From Hoplostethus atlanticus (Eukaryota > Chordata > Actinopteri > Trachichthyiformes > Trachichthyidae), in the NCBI GenBank assembly GCA_034670405.1, contig JAXDDX010000016.1, forward strand, positions 1,260,501 to 1,324,500: DNA of 64,000 nucleotides. The letters are read 5' to 3'. Below are positions 26,987 to 40,087 of the stretch, piece by piece. The position numbers and the translations under genes were made by a program. Below the pieces are notes generated by a model. The model made no database searches. It had not been told where the DNA came from and saw nothing but the letters and a program-made list of their open reading frames with translations. Within the stretch, counting starts at the first letter, position 1. Every line of letters starts with the position of its first letter.

Positions 26987-27923
26987 CTGAAGAGAGAAGG
27001 AGGAGGGTGAGGAGCAGCAGATAGGAAGGAACAGGATAGGAGGGGAAGGAGAGGGATAAAATGGCGGGGATAGGGAGCACAAAAGACAGGGTAATGAGAG
27101 AGAGACGAGAGGAAGGTAGAGAGAGAGAGAATGCAAGGGAAACTTTCACAGGGGAGTTAGGGAGAGAAACAGAGAGAGAACCAGAGTGATCAAGTGGGCG
27201 GTACATTTATGAACGTAGATAAGTTCAATATGGAAAGAGACACGATGAGGGGCAAGAGGAGGTGAGGGGCACAGATGAGGAGGGATAGAGGGAGGTGATG
27301 AGGAGGAGGCGGATGAGGGAGGTGCATAAGTGCTTCTATGATGTGTCCTTGGAGGAGAGTTGGATGACTCTGCTGACTCCGCTTAACAAGACAGAATTGA
27401 TGTGGAACACAACAGATCACACCCTCAGCCTCAGTCCACTCCATATTCATGACCCTGACACCAGAATCAGCAGGGCTGGAGTTGAATGCACAAACACACA
27501 CACACACACACGCACACCACACACACACACACACACACACATCTAACATAAGATCAGCCTGTACCTGTTATATCTTTATTAGAAGGGTGATGGGGAGTTG
27601 TAAGCTAACTTTTTACACAGATGCACCCACATGCACACAAGCACACGCAGAGCATGCACACACATAGACACACACACACACACACACACTCACAGAACTC
27701 AATCACTCATCAGATGTATCCATGCATGTTGGAGTTACTGTAAAGCTGCTTCAGTGGGCTACAGTTGCTACAGTAAACTATGTATGCCCTCCTAATTGAA
27801 ACATATGAAGTTCACCCTTCACACTGACTAAATCGATACTGACAGCAGTTATAATAGCGCTCTCAGTTTCCATGGACTGAAACACAATCTAAGTGTGATG
27901 CTAATACTTGAGTTGAGACTTAC
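26987..27923 (-). other. Probable cacng8 5' UTR intron
   Basis: Lies between the strong acceptor just before the ATG exon and the donor at 27922. It contains (CA)n at 27497-27541 and 27669-27690. No coding sequence. Confidence 0.5.
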
Positions 27924-28077
27924 CTGACGGCGAGTTTCTATCCTTCGACTCAATTTTGAAATCTTTCTTTTCCTCGTCAATGAAGAATGTGCTGTCCCCT
28001 CAATCCGGACAGCATCCATCGACTGTTTTCACTCTCTCCCCTCTCTCCTTCTTGCACTCGTTCTCTCTCTCTGTTGC

Positions 28078-28119
<42 letters not shown>

Positions 28120-28231
28120 AAAGCTATGCTCGTGGAGGTTGTGGTTTGGACGGCTGTCTCTCTCTTTTTCTCTCTGTCCTCTGTTAGCGGAAAGCTTGCA
28201 CCCGAGAGGACATGGTCGCTAGCGTTCTGCA
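27924..28231 (-). other. cacng8: Probable cacng8 5' UTR exon with small upstream ORF
   Basis: On the minus strand a strong acceptor (pyrimidine tract ending GTTTTAAG) opens an exon at 28231, and the donor GTCAG/gtaagtc closes it at 27924. The 308-bp segment contains a nine-codon upstream ORF (MSSRVQAFR, stop) about 25 bases into the exon and a (CT)n run. An in-frame TGA lies upstream of the main ATG. It fits a spliced leader exon for cacng8, but no transcript supports it here. Confidence 0.45.
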
Positions 28232-28898
28232 CTTAAAACAGAGCAAAAGAAAGACAGGGAGATTAGTAGCCTAGCCAGTTCACTGTACACCTAGTGTTAA
28301 CTTTAGAGATCAGTATTATGAGGCCCCAACATTTGCAGACGGTATGTAAGAACAGAGGGACAAAGTAAAACCATATACTCAAAATGAGATCAAACAGTAA
28401 ATTAAAAGTGAATCTCTGTGAAGGAATGTATATTGCAGGTGCTTCGTTTCCATCCCGTAGAAACACATCAGCACAGCGCTCCAACAGTTAGAGTAATTAT
28501 AGTTGTGACAGAATTACAGACTAAAAACAGAATGACTCCAGAGCGAGTCGTACTGCATCTACTCTGAATAAGAGGAGCAAGAGGGGGAGGCAGAGAGGAC
28601 CAACCCGACATTGTTACCATAGCAACATTGAATTCCAAAGTCTGGATCAGCATAGAGCGAGGGGGGGAAAGAGAGAGGGGCGGGGGGGAGAGAGAGAGGG
28701 AGAGAGAGAGAGAGGGGGAGAAAGAGCGAAAGAGAGGACAGAGAAGAGCTAAGAGAGATGAGAAAAGGGACAGAAAAGAAGGGGAATATTTCAAGTCACT
28801 ACCGTCAGTGTCGACTCTGGAGCGCAAGACGGGCAAACCGGCGCGCTAATGCTCTATCAATAGATGTGTGTGTGACCACTGCGACACAGATGCTCCCA

Positions 28899-28931
<33 letters not shown>

Positions 28932-29164
28932 GCACAAATACACATGAATAGGGATGACCACACCATCACCAACAGACAGGGGAGACAACGATAATTTAGT
29001 GGTCCGGTAAAGTGGCACACATTATTTAACGACCCTAATTTAGCAGACATAATGCAGTGCAGTCTGAGTCTGTTAATATTTGATGATGCAATATGGCACC
29101 GTGATCAAAATAGGTTACATCCTGTTTGCATTGTGAGACCCAAAACAGAGCTGCCTTAGAGACA

Positions 29165-29168
29165 GAGG

Positions 29169-29200
<32 letters not shown>

Positions 29201-29235
29201 GAGCGCGCGTGTGTGTGTGTGTGTGTGTGTGTGTG
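29165..29235. repeat. Compound (GA)n(GT)n microsatellite
   Basis: GA dinucleotides running directly through GCGC into GT dinucleotides, a typical compound microsatellite. Confidence 0.9.
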
Positions 29236-29449
29236 CAGATTTCCTCTCCAATGCATCCGAGGAGGATGGGTCTAGTCCAATCGTATTGAGTCCCAGTAAT
29301 ATTTCCCTCTGCTCCCTCAGTGAGACAGTTAGCCTCGTCTCTCTCTGCATTCAGCCTCTGTGTTATGTAAACTGTCAAACGACACCACCGCAGTGTGGCT
29401 TATGTATACATTACGGTTGCATATGTGCAAGCAATCATGTGAATGTGCC

Positions 29450-29490
<41 letters not shown>

Positions 29491-31267
29491 TATGACCTTC
29501 CCACCCTATCAACATATTGCCTCCCCCAGAGGAAGTTACATCTCTGGAAGGGATTATGCTATTTCCGCAGCCAAAAACACTCCATATCTAATGTGTGTGT
29601 GTGCATGCATGCGTGTGTGTGTGTGTGTGTGTGTGTAAATGGGGTATTTAATGAATGACCTTAACAATAACCTATTGAGTTATTCCCCTCAGCTCAAACT
29701 CCCCTGTGTATGGGATCATGATTGTCATTTAATTATCTGTAATTTCTATTTTCCTCCAGTAATTAAGGAAGAGGAACGGAAGCAGGAGAGCGTGAAAAAA
29801 CAGGAAGAAAAAAGAAACTGCGAGAACTTAACCAAATGGGTTTGAATAATGGCAACAATTGTGGCGTGATTTTGAGGTCATCTCTGATTTAGAAGGAAGA
29901 TGGATTGAAAAAGACAATTAGAAGTTTGCCTATCAGAGGAATGCCCATAATACTGAGCGTCACAAAGATATGTTATCCTTATAGTAATGCTTTTATGTTT
30001 GTAGTACTCAGGAGGACTGGAGGCCAAGTAGCTACTATAGGATGTACTGTAGGGGTGAAGGCCTAGAGCTTGGCTTTTGCAGCTAGCAGCTACAATGACT
30101 GCTATGGGACCAGGCCCCCTGTCAGATGACTTCAGATGGATCCAGACCGAGCTGCATGACTCATTTCCATCACTACAGAAGACCTTAGCTCAAATACAAA
30201 ATAAGCACAGCACCAATGAGTTCGTGCTCAAATAATGCAGCCATAAATCACACTGGAGGTTTGGGTTTTGTAGCAGCTGCTCCATTAGCTATTCATTGCA
30301 TAAATCAACTACCAAACTGCTTGTTGAATAAATGATGACATCTCTAATAACTTTTTTTCCACACACGTGAAAAGCAACGGTCTTGTGTGGGCGCGCATGA
30401 GTATTTTCAATGTAGGTGCACAAAACATCAACCCTACCAGGCACACCAGATTGTTTTCTCTTGCATGTTGCATGTCTGCTCCCCGAATAACCAAAAATTG
30501 GTCAGAGAAAATGACGTGAGCTAAGACTGATTGCTACTAGGCCTACTTACAATGACAGCTCTGAAAAAATGAGCACTGTATTTCATGGCAGAAGTGAACA
30601 TTAGACAACATGCCGAAATATTCTGAGCAGTAACTCTACATAGCTGAGGTTTCTCTTTTTAATCATGAGAAAACTACACACACCTGAGCACAGGTTTACA
30701 CAGCTGGCACACGCACACACACACACACACACACACTTACATGCATGCACGCACAAACACAAAGGCGCATGCAAAAAACATTGACACACATTAAAAAAAC
30801 CTTGGCGTGCAAGCACATATTTAAATGCTACTCCCACAATTGTCAAAATGATGAGAAAATAAAATGATAAAATAGGTCATCTTCATCTTTAAAAGGCTCT
30901 TCACAGCAGAGCAAGATCCCCATTAAACCAATATCAACAGTCCACCAAGATCCACAGACTCCGTGTGACCAAACCCCCGGCCTGTCTGAGCAGAACGGCC
31001 TGGGGAGGCAGGGACGGTAACACCTTGGTCTAAGAGGCTCCCAAAATAAAGTGTCTCTGGATGACCTGACGCCCATGAACCCATGAACATATGCGCAAAC
31101 ACACACACACACACACACACACTCATAGATATATACCCTTATATATATATACATTTTTTTTTAGACTTTCTGGTTTTTATAGAGGGGAAAAAATTCAAAC
31201 ACTTAAATCCGGGGAATGGTAAAAACTCTAACTTTATTGCTTTAATATACACAACTGAGGCCTACAC

Positions 31268-31277
31268 AGGAGAGAGA

Positions 31278-31309
<32 letters not shown>
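31268..31309. repeat. (GA)n microsatellite
   Basis: About 40 bp of GA dinucleotide with one GGGA interruption. Confidence 0.9.
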
Positions 31310-31313
<4 letters not shown>

Positions 31314-33166
31314 ACACACCCTTTTGTGACCAGTGGAGATGCTCTGGTCACATGCCCCATGTTGTGCCCCTCCAGTCCAGTGAACATGCTGATGCTCTGT
31401 CTGTTGTTGGGTCCAGTATGTTTACGCCTCTACCCTGACAGGTTGGCATATATCACAAACACGGTATAGGATTCAATCACAGGCACTTACACCCCCGCTC
31501 CCAAAGCCTCAGCGGACTGACTCGAAGCACGTGAAACACCAACGCTGTGGGTTAATTGACGCACGGGTCACAGCCATTAAGACACGAGGCAATTAGAAAG
31601 GTTTGGATAGAAGCCTCTACTTACTGGAAGGACAGCAGAGTATTACGAATACTGCTGTGTACTGAATCAGCACAGTGTCTATATTTAAAGCCTATGTTTG
31701 AGATACTGGTATTGGTACATGGTATTTTGTGGGGAGAAAGGGGGACAAGATTAGGAGATTGATGACTTGCCCCCCCTTGTTCTGCATGTTTAGAAACACA
31801 GGTGAGTTTTACTGAAGCACATTTTGTGATTGGCTTCGGTCACGAGCACCAACACCGCTTTAAGAAACCCTTCACCGAGTCCTTCACCTAGTTGTCTGAA
31901 TCTCCTGTTAACGCCGTTAAAGGCATTTCAACAACCACAAATTAGACTGCCAGGTTTCAGATCAGGGTTCAGTTTAACAATGTGGTACTGTATTCTCCTG
32001 TCTTATAGCTGCAGACGTTTCTCATGTAAATGTATATGTTTTGTTTAAATCTTGCCAATGAAGTATAGAGAAGTTGTATTTAGCCTTCTACAACCCCATG
32101 GTATATCAGTGTGATTTGCTGCCCCCCCCCCACACAAAGCTGAAATGAAACCTACGCCCTTGAATTCCAACAATGAAATTTAACATGCAAGGTATCCATT
32201 GTGGCTCTCACGGTGCTGGGTTTCCTCCTAAGCTCTTCTCAACAGAGAAAGGAAGACTGTGAAGCCTTGGACCATCAGAAGAGACAGCAACGCAACAAGG
32301 GCATTGATCCTCTGAACAATCGCTACATGACAGAAGTGATGATCATTGCAGAACTGCTTCTGAGGCGAACAGAGAAAGAGAGAGAGAGCGCGAGACAGAG
32401 GACGACAGACCTGACCACCCAACCGGCATTGAAATCAGAGCTGGAATAACAAGACCAAAGGAAGGGAAATCAAAACAGAAAAACAAGAGCGGAAACGTTC
32501 AGGAGTTACAGATATTCTTTGCGATTGTTCTGGGTCACTCATGCATTAGCTCATTAGGATTATTTTGGCCAGAGCTAAACAACAACTAGAGTCTGGATGG
32601 GCTACACACCAGTATTGACAATGAGTCACCTTACAACGTAAATAGCACATCTTAAGAGTTGGCTGAGGCGTTTTGAAATTAATCCAAAATCCACAGAGAA
32701 AACAATCAAGGCCACACGCACACACACAGACACGCACACACACACACCACACACACAGACATGTTACCACGTGGGAGGCAGAAGGACTGAGGGGGCGTGC
32801 CAAGCAGACGGTAGGGCCTACAACTCATAATCACTCATAGGTGATAGAGAGAGAGGTGAATCGGTCTCTTAACCTGTGCTGCAAAGAATTACACTTTCTT
32901 TTCACTGTTTGGGAAACGTTTGATTCATAACTTCCCACAGTTATCTACAAAGCAATGTGGCATGTGTTAGCATGTAGCTTATAATGTGTATAGTCAGCGT
33001 GAAAATCCCTTCTATCATTCATCATGATCTAGATGAGATGAGATGAGATAGATGTCATTGATGATTTATGTTAACTGCATGTTTATGTTGCACGGTGCAT
33101 GTACGTGGCTGTTCATTAATACAGAATCCTCCTCTTGTGCAGTTCAGATCTCCATCCATAATTCTG

Positions 33167-33192
33167 TAATTACCAGTAATTACCTATAATTA
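33167..33192. promoter_or_regulatory. Three TAATTA homeodomain-type sites at 10-bp spacing
   Basis: TAATTA occurs at 33167, 33177 and 33187, that is three copies of the core homeodomain site exactly one helical turn apart. It lies in the presumed cacng8 upstream intron. TAATTA is common in AT-rich DNA, but the phasing is unusual. Confidence 0.4.
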
Positions 33193-34223
33193 CAGTAAAA
33201 TATACACAAAACGACCATTTATGTAGCAATTAACACCCACATCCTGCATAACCTGTGACAATAGCACTTTTCCAATAAGTGAGTAAGTTTCAATGTCTTT
33301 GTCCACATGACATTGCCCACATCAAGGCACGATGGTTGCAGAGCCGAGCAAATTCAATCTGCTTTACAGCCTCGGGACCACAGGGCACTGATGGCTGCTT
33401 GTGCTGGCTTTGAAAAGGAATGGCTATTCCACTAACCGAAGAGACGCCAGCCCCTAACTCATTTGGGAGAAGCATGTGCTACTGGCCACTAGAGCAGCGA
33501 GTGACCACTTATGGAGAGGACTGACATATTATGTCACATCAGACAGTCCTACAGTCAGTTGTGGATGGTGCAGCGCACACTCATATATTCCTTTCCACTT
33601 TTATCCCAGATGTGATCCAAGCTGTGATGAAAAAGGAATGGTTGAATGGGTGCCAAATGTTTGGTGAGGTTGCCTCTGGATCTGTGAGAACACAGAATAC
33701 AGGTTGACCAGGGAGAGGAGAGGCTGAAAAAACCTTGTAACCTCTAACCAAGCTAAAGATCTCAAAAAAGCATCAGATAACATCATGTGGTCCAAGTCCA
33801 ACATGAAGCTAAGATGTTGGACCTGGAGTCCACGAGAGTGCAGCAGAAGCTGTGCAGACCAGTGACTAGACACATGCAAGCTCGGTGCCACATAAGACGA
33901 CAAGGTTTAGAGCGTACAAAGCTGAAATATAGCGATGCGGACTGCAGTGCATTCATTAATAGAGCAGGCTACACACATCACCCTGCCTGCATAGGCTACA
34001 CGGTGGAAAATGGACGCCTAGTATCCAGCGACCGGCACAGGGCATGAGAGAAAACTCAATGGACTGGGACAGAAAACACACATCAAGACACACGTCGAGG
34101 CATGAAATAAGTCCTAATGCTCTAAAACGAGCTGTCCATTTCTACACAGAGGATAGATTTGAGTCCAACAGCTGCGGTGCGGATCCAAGCAGAGGCGCAC
34201 GAGCTATTCTAAGGGTTTTCAGC

Positions 34224-34231
34224 ATTTGCAT
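34224..34231 (+). promoter_or_regulatory. Octamer (POU factor) motif
   Basis: A perfect ATTTGCAT octamer followed by AATGG, with a TAATTA at 34251. It lies about 550 bp downstream of the candidate cacng8 promoter, in sequence that is free of simple repeats and CG-balanced. It may belong to a neural regulatory element. Confidence 0.35.
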
Positions 34232-34515
34232 AATGGACATTACCGTCGCTAATTATAGGCCCGCACAAAGAGAGGGAAATGACTTGCGACATTTAATCAA
34301 TGAGCTACTACAGAAGACGTCTGCAAATGATTGTTATTATTTCTGAAAAAGCCCCTGGTCTACACAGTCAGTATTAGTGTGCTAAGTTGCGGGCAACGTG
34401 AAACAAATCAATGTCGCGAGTAAATTACATTGTGTTATCCACTGGGCTCCCAAATAAATACAACTGACGAATGCAATAATCCTAAACGTTAAAGAATATT
34501 GTCAACACGTCTTAC

Positions 34516-34740
34516 CTGCAGGCTTATTATCTCAGAGACTCGTAGAGCGTCGCACTCCCAAGAAGGAGAAGAAAAGGAGATGAAGAGAAAAAAAGAGAGG
34601 GGGTGGACGGTAGATAAATAACGGGTCTATCGAGAGAAAAAAATAAACAGGATGGGGTGATCAGAATTGATGAAAACAAGAAGCATGCACTGGACTGATG
34701 TGTCAAATCGTGACTGGATTTAAAGCAGCCCTGTGATGGG
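34516..34740 (-). other. cacng8: Possible cacng8 first (non-coding) exon
   Basis: A strong donor CCTGCAG/gtaagac ends a segment at 34516. Its 5' limit is a guess, about 30 bp downstream of the TATA-like box at 34769-34776. It carries no open coding sequence joined to cacng8. Confidence 0.35.
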
Positions 34741-34768
34741 GAAGGGTTAGCTGATATAAAACGGGCTA

Positions 34769-34783
34769 ATATAAAACACGTCA
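34769..34783 (-). promoter_or_regulatory. Candidate cacng8 promoter: CRE half-site abutting TATA-like box
   Basis: Reading on the minus strand, TGACGTG (34783-34777) is followed directly by TTTTATAT (34776-34769), and a second TTTTATATC lies 15 bases on. It is correctly oriented about 250 bp upstream of the good donor at 34516. The motifs are short, so this is suggestive only. Confidence 0.35.
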
Positions 34784-35685
34784 CTGAACACGGATTTGTC
34801 TACAGTGGATGTGGCCGATGCTTGTGTGTACTCGGTGAGAATGCGTCGCCCCCTCCCCTCCGGTTGGGCGAGCGCTAGTTTGCTCTGTCTGCTCCTCGAT
34901 CTATTTCTCCCACACTACTGAGCCCGACGCAAGCAACTTGTCGCATCCCACCAAACTCCTCACTGATGTGGATGATGGATAATATCAGAGTTAAAACAGG
35001 CTGAATTGTGCTGTGTTGCGCTTTAGGATCACAGCTCCCCTGCAAAGCCCCCCCCCCCCCCATACACACACACACACACACACACTTACATATTGAGGGA
35101 ATTGGTCTGGATGTGGTTATTGGAGCGTGTGCTGTGCGCATGTGACCGTGCGTTTGTAAATAGCCTATTAGCCATGGTCAGGTTATGTATGTTACTGATG
35201 TCGATATTTCTGCTGGAAAGCGACTCGCTGGAGCGCCACTGGGACATTTCCCCCTGTGATGATGAAGGCCGCCTCGGCTGTTTTCGGAAATGCAGGGTTT
35301 GGAGCGGTAAGAGCGCAGCTCCGCAGAGGGGGGTGGGGTGAGGGGGGCGAGGGAGTGAGGGGGTGGGAGGGGGGCGGTGTATGAGAGAGAGAGATGTGTT
35401 AAATCATAGAGCCAAATATCCACAGGTCAATAAAGAGAGTTGCCGCGCACAATTTTGCAGGGGTTTAATAGTAAGGTAATATTATCGTTCGGGCTACGAT
35501 CATTTTTGAATTCACAGTTAAGCGGTTTAATTGTTTGTGCCTGTCTATAGGCCCAATTATGTCAGCCTCTAATCTATGAGAACCCACAGCCAGTGGGTGA
35601 GCTGCTGGTCGCAGATACACAGACCTGAGTGGACAATGACCTTCAATAGCTTTAAAATGGCTTTGTTGCCCCATTCACCCCCTTC

Positions 35686-35712
35686 TCTCTCTCCCTCTCT
35701 CTCTCTCTCCCC

Positions 35713-35760
<48 letters not shown>
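35686..35760. repeat. Compound (CT)n(CA)n microsatellite
   Basis: CT dinucleotides with CCC interruptions passing directly into CA dinucleotides. Confidence 0.9.
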
Positions 35761-35765
<5 letters not shown>

Positions 35766-35923
35766 GCATACACGGAAAGGGGAGAGGGAGAGCTGAAGAG
35801 AGCTAATACAGAGTGACAGGTCTTTCATGCAGTAATGGTGATGGTGAAAAGAGAAATCCACTCAGCCCATACTGCTACACGCGCACATACAGAAACACAG
35901 AGGCAAACACACGCACACACAGG

Positions 35924-35962
<39 letters not shown>

Positions 35963-36680
35963 AAATGCACATTATTACAGAAAAGTGGTCATACAACCAC
36001 AAGTCACAATCTAATCTCAATTGTTGATTCATCAGGAGATCCCTTTACAATCCTAGAAGTCAGACAGCAATAATTTAACACTCAGTCCTTGTCTTAACCC
36101 CCCACCCCGCCGCCAATACACACACACAATTACTATTTATCATTTGCATTCATTTAAATTGTAATGTTTATTTTTATTTCACTTTTACTTTTGCATTACA
36201 TTTCCCTTTAGTTTGAGATTATGTCAGTTTTTAGAGATGATGTTTTTAGATTTGTGTTCCAGATGAGTTTAATTTCAGTTTGTGTTTATCTTGAGTTTTT
36301 AAGTTTTGCCTTTGCTGGTCAGTTTCAAATTAAGTTTTTGTGTTTTGTATTTTATGTGTCTTTGTTATGTGTTTTTATGTGTGTATTTAAAGTTCATACA
36401 GTTAAAGAGTTAGCTCACCTATAATAGATGTGGATGGTATTCATGGTTGTCTCTTCTATTCCCATGTTGACCTTGACCAAAAGACTGAAACGTCTTTCTT
36501 GAAATGGTCGATAACATTTATTTTACATGAATGTAATTTAATTTATCTTTTAATTATTATTTTTTAAATTGATCTTACAGTTTATTCCAATGTTTTTCAT
36601 GCCGTGTTTTAGTGTTAGATTCATTATCATCAACTATAATTACCCGTCATGCATACACAGACACACACAGACACACACAG

Positions 36681-36712
<32 letters not shown>

Positions 36713-37649
36713 ACATACAGTGTTCTGATCAATTGTTGCCCTTGGGCTGTGGTGGCTTGCCGTGACTGAGGAGAGAGCCTAGTTAACACCCAGTGGTTCA
36801 CTGCAGTGCAGTGTGCATTCACTTGCAAGCTCAGAGTTTGGCTGTTGCAAAAGGCTCCTCACATTACAGAGACCAGTGTGCACTGACAAGCAGACCGTAT
36901 TCATTTCAGTGCACGCTGGACACATCACACATACTAGGGTCAATTCACCTTCATGTCACTCAATTCAAAATGGAAATTGAAACTAGAATTCACATAAAAA
37001 TGACAAGATTTCTTTTCCAATTATTATCTTTTACATTTACAGGACCTTATTATTATTTAATGCTTGAATTTTGAAGAAAATACAGATCATGAATTGATTG
37101 AATCGACCCTAACACCCGACACCCACAAGCGTGGATGAGCAGGCAGGCAGATGACCATAAGGGACACAGGGTGAAATGAATCTGTTTTAAAAGATTTATT
37201 ATTGTATAGCAGAGGAAAGTGAATGACAGATGTCGACACTCCCAAGAACATGATCTTATCACAATCAGTATTGAATTATGTAACTCAATATTATACAGCA
37301 TCAATTCCATTGAAGCATTGAGAAGCTAATCAATGCAAATCAAATTTTTTGTTTTTTTTACTCTCTTTTTCTTCTTTTTTTTATAAAGATAGTCATGTGC
37401 AAGAAGACTAGGCTATATGCAGAAGTAAGCACTGCTACACCCTTTTATGTAATCATACAGACACAAAGAGATAGGCTGGGGGTAAAGAGGGAAAAACAAA
37501 GAGATACAGAGATGAAAAAGACAGAACTGACAGTGGCAGCAACTCTTGATTGCAGCCTCCTGAAAAACCAAATGGGTCTAGCGATTAAGACAGGGGAATG
37601 GCGAATGGAAGGACAGAACAGAGGGAACCCAATCTCAGTTATGAAGGTC

Positions 37650-37885
37650 ATGATGGGGGCAGCAGTAATCTAAAGGTTAGAAAAGTGGGCTTGTGACCAG
37701 AAGGTTCAAATCCCTCCACTGGGTGGGAAAATCTAGGCAGGGAAATACTTGACCTAACCCTTCAACAGATACTGCCGAGGTGCCCTTGAGCAAGGCACTT
37801 AAACCCTAACTGTAACAGTAGAAGTCAACAGTAGAAGGCCACAGTTGGCCTGGGCAGCTCCTCAGTGTGAATGTATGTAACTATA
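37650..37885 (+). mobile_element. tRNA-derived SINE fragment
   Basis: A tRNA-like head with an A-box-like TCTAAAGGTTAG and a good Pol III B box (GGTTCAAATCC, 37703-37713) is followed by the fish-SINE body motif TGCCCTTGAGCAAGGCACTT (37781-37800) and an AATAAAATG-type A-rich end. It is diverged, and I cannot assign the SINE family or exact ends. Confidence 0.75.
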
Positions 37886-40087
37886 TAATAAAATGCAGTG
37901 GAAAAACTGCATGCACACTCAACAAAACCATCCCCTGCACGTTTAAAGGCTAAAAATGATGATGTCTTTATTGTCTCACTCCATTTCTCCACTGTATATC
38001 TTTGTCATTTTCCCTCCCCCATCTCCTGCAGGTCATCAGTGTTTCTCCCTCTCTCCAGCATCACAGTGATAATGAAAACCAGCCATAGCATAACAACACT
38101 GTGCTTTAATCCTCAATACAAATCTAGTATATTGGCATATCCCAATGTATTATGTGCATTTAAAGAACAAACAAAAACAAATCTAAAATATAATACTATT
38201 TTTTACGTGTAGGTCCTTTGTCATTCTTGTCTAATGCCTCTGATCACTCTCTGAGTTGATCACAGCAGTAAGTTTCCAGAGCATAAAATGTCAAAGCTCA
38301 CTAAAAACCTCCTACATTGGTCGAGTTCATCGCAATAGGCTTCTAGCGTATCTGTAAATGTGCTTTATACCTCACAAAAACCTGTGATAATCATATCATG
38401 ATAAAAGTTCCTACATCAGCTCATAACACAGCTGGTGATGAAGAACCTCCAGGATCTGCTGTTTGCTATGTTGAGACACAAGGAAGCAACTTTTCAGAAA
38501 TAAAGTTGCACCTTATAGCTTAGCATGGCATTTTCATTAGGGTTTGTAGGTTTTAGAGATGCTTAAGTTACATTTTCAGTTACACCAGAAAACTATGGCG
38601 ATGATGAATTGTCATAAATGGCCACTGGGTGTCTTATCATTGGAATAAGATGACAAATAAATGGTCTGTAGTGGCAAGAATGATAAAGGACCCACATATC
38701 AAATTGTCTTTTAAGCAGTAAGTGCAAATGTAAAATACGTTCATCATGTGATCTTTCCAGATATAAAAACAGCTAAGAAGCTTTAAAAATACCCCTAACC
38801 AGTCTGTAAAGCATCCATCTTGATCCTGTTTCGTATACTTCAAGTGACATTCCTCCTTGCTCCTGTCCTTCCTTGAAATCACCTTAACAAACACCAACAG
38901 ATTGGCAAAAGCATCCATCCAACCCATCTGTGTTGCACCAGCGACTGACACAATGCAGGTGAGCGAGGGAGGGTGCGTTAAAAGGTGTTGAATGAGGCCC
39001 AAACTGAGGTCCAGGGTCACTACAGGACAACGGCCAGTAGAGGGCAACCCACTCCTACAACCATGTTGGGCGGTTCTCTCTTCTGTTAAACAGGCTTCAG
39101 TGTCCACTGCGTCCAGATGGGGTGTAGTTGGTTGTAGTGTGGCTGTTGCAGTGTCTTGCTCCAAAGCAGAATGACTCAGACGTTTCCTTGATCAGATTGT
39201 GCCAAAGCTTCATTCATAACATACAACAGCAATATAGAGAAACTCAAATGCAATCCTATGTACAACTAGTTAGAAATCCATATCTTAAACAAATATGTAA
39301 GACATAAAGTTGATTTCTCCTCATGATATTTCATACCGTCGTCCCTCTCATTCTCTATTTTTTAATAAAGGATTAAAACATTCACATACAGTATTCTTAT
39401 TTCATAATTACTCTATTGTTAATTCAGAATTTGTTATTCCTATCAATAATAATACTAATAATTTAACATTATGAGTTATGAAATTGGAATGATGATGTAA
39501 GAAATTCAGAGAAGATAGGAATATATTTTACCACATTACCATTGGTAATCAGGTACCGGTCCGTGTATTTTCATGTATTATTTATGTATAAAACTATGTG
39601 CATACTCAGTCTTTGTGATCAGTGTTTTGCATTGTACATTTCCAAGTGCATACAAATTTCCCGCAGCACTGCAGTATCCTGGTATTATACCGCAGCCCCC
39701 CGCTCTCCCTGTCTCACTCCTTTCCCCCTGTATCTGCTCCGTCACTCAACCTCTCCTCTAAAGTCTTTCTAGGAAACACTTAATTGTCGTGGCAAACTGT
39801 ATTGCTCATTTGTTTCTCCCCTCTCCCTCTGTCTCTCCTTCTGCCTGTACAAAATGTTAACCCTTTCACTCTGCAGACCTCTTTCTTCCCTCGTTCATGT
39901 TGTTCAAAAGCATGACTACACTACATTACTGTCTTTGTTTACCTGTCCCTCCGGTCTCCTGCCCCTCATCTGTGCCCCACATCAGTCTTTGATTCCATCA
40001 CAGTATTTACTCTCATCCTCACCTAAATGTATACATGTCAGTGGGGAGCCAGTGCATCTCTCCTTCCCTCCCCGATGCTCCCTCTTT

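Larger units (their letters stand above)
28232..34515 (-). other. Probable cacng8 5' UTR intron, repeat-rich
   Basis: No coding sequence recognised on either strand. Contains (GA)n at 28670-28715, (CA)n at 28903-28930, a (GA)n-(GT)n compound at 29165-29235, (GT)n at 29455-29488 and 29606-29636, (CA)n at 30713-30735, (CA)n-(TA)n at 31098-31152, (GA)n at 31268-31309, a triple TAATTA array at 33167-33192 and an octamer motif at 34224-34231. Confidence 0.5.
34784..40087. other. Intergenic region between cacng8 and cacng7
   Basis: No gene recognised. The first part (34830-35340) is comparatively CpG-rich. Simple repeats: (CA)n 35061-35086, (CT)n(CA)n 35686-35760, (CA)n 35931-35960, (CA)n with GACA 36657-36716. 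A tRNA-derived SINE lies at 37650-37885. The right end (39-40 kb) is likely the cacng7 3' UTR, for which I saw no clear minus-strand AATAAA near the stop. Confidence 0.6.

Noticed and set aside
26985..27206. Longer cacng8 N-terminus starting MYRPLDHSG in the same frame
   Set aside because: The sequence just before MVCEKG is a typical acceptor with a long pyrimidine tract, so the extra codons are intron. TARP N-termini are short.
38637..39164. 175-codon minus-strand frame
   Set aside because: No recognisable domain, no codon signature and no splice-compatible neighbours. It lies in the likely cacng7 3' flank.
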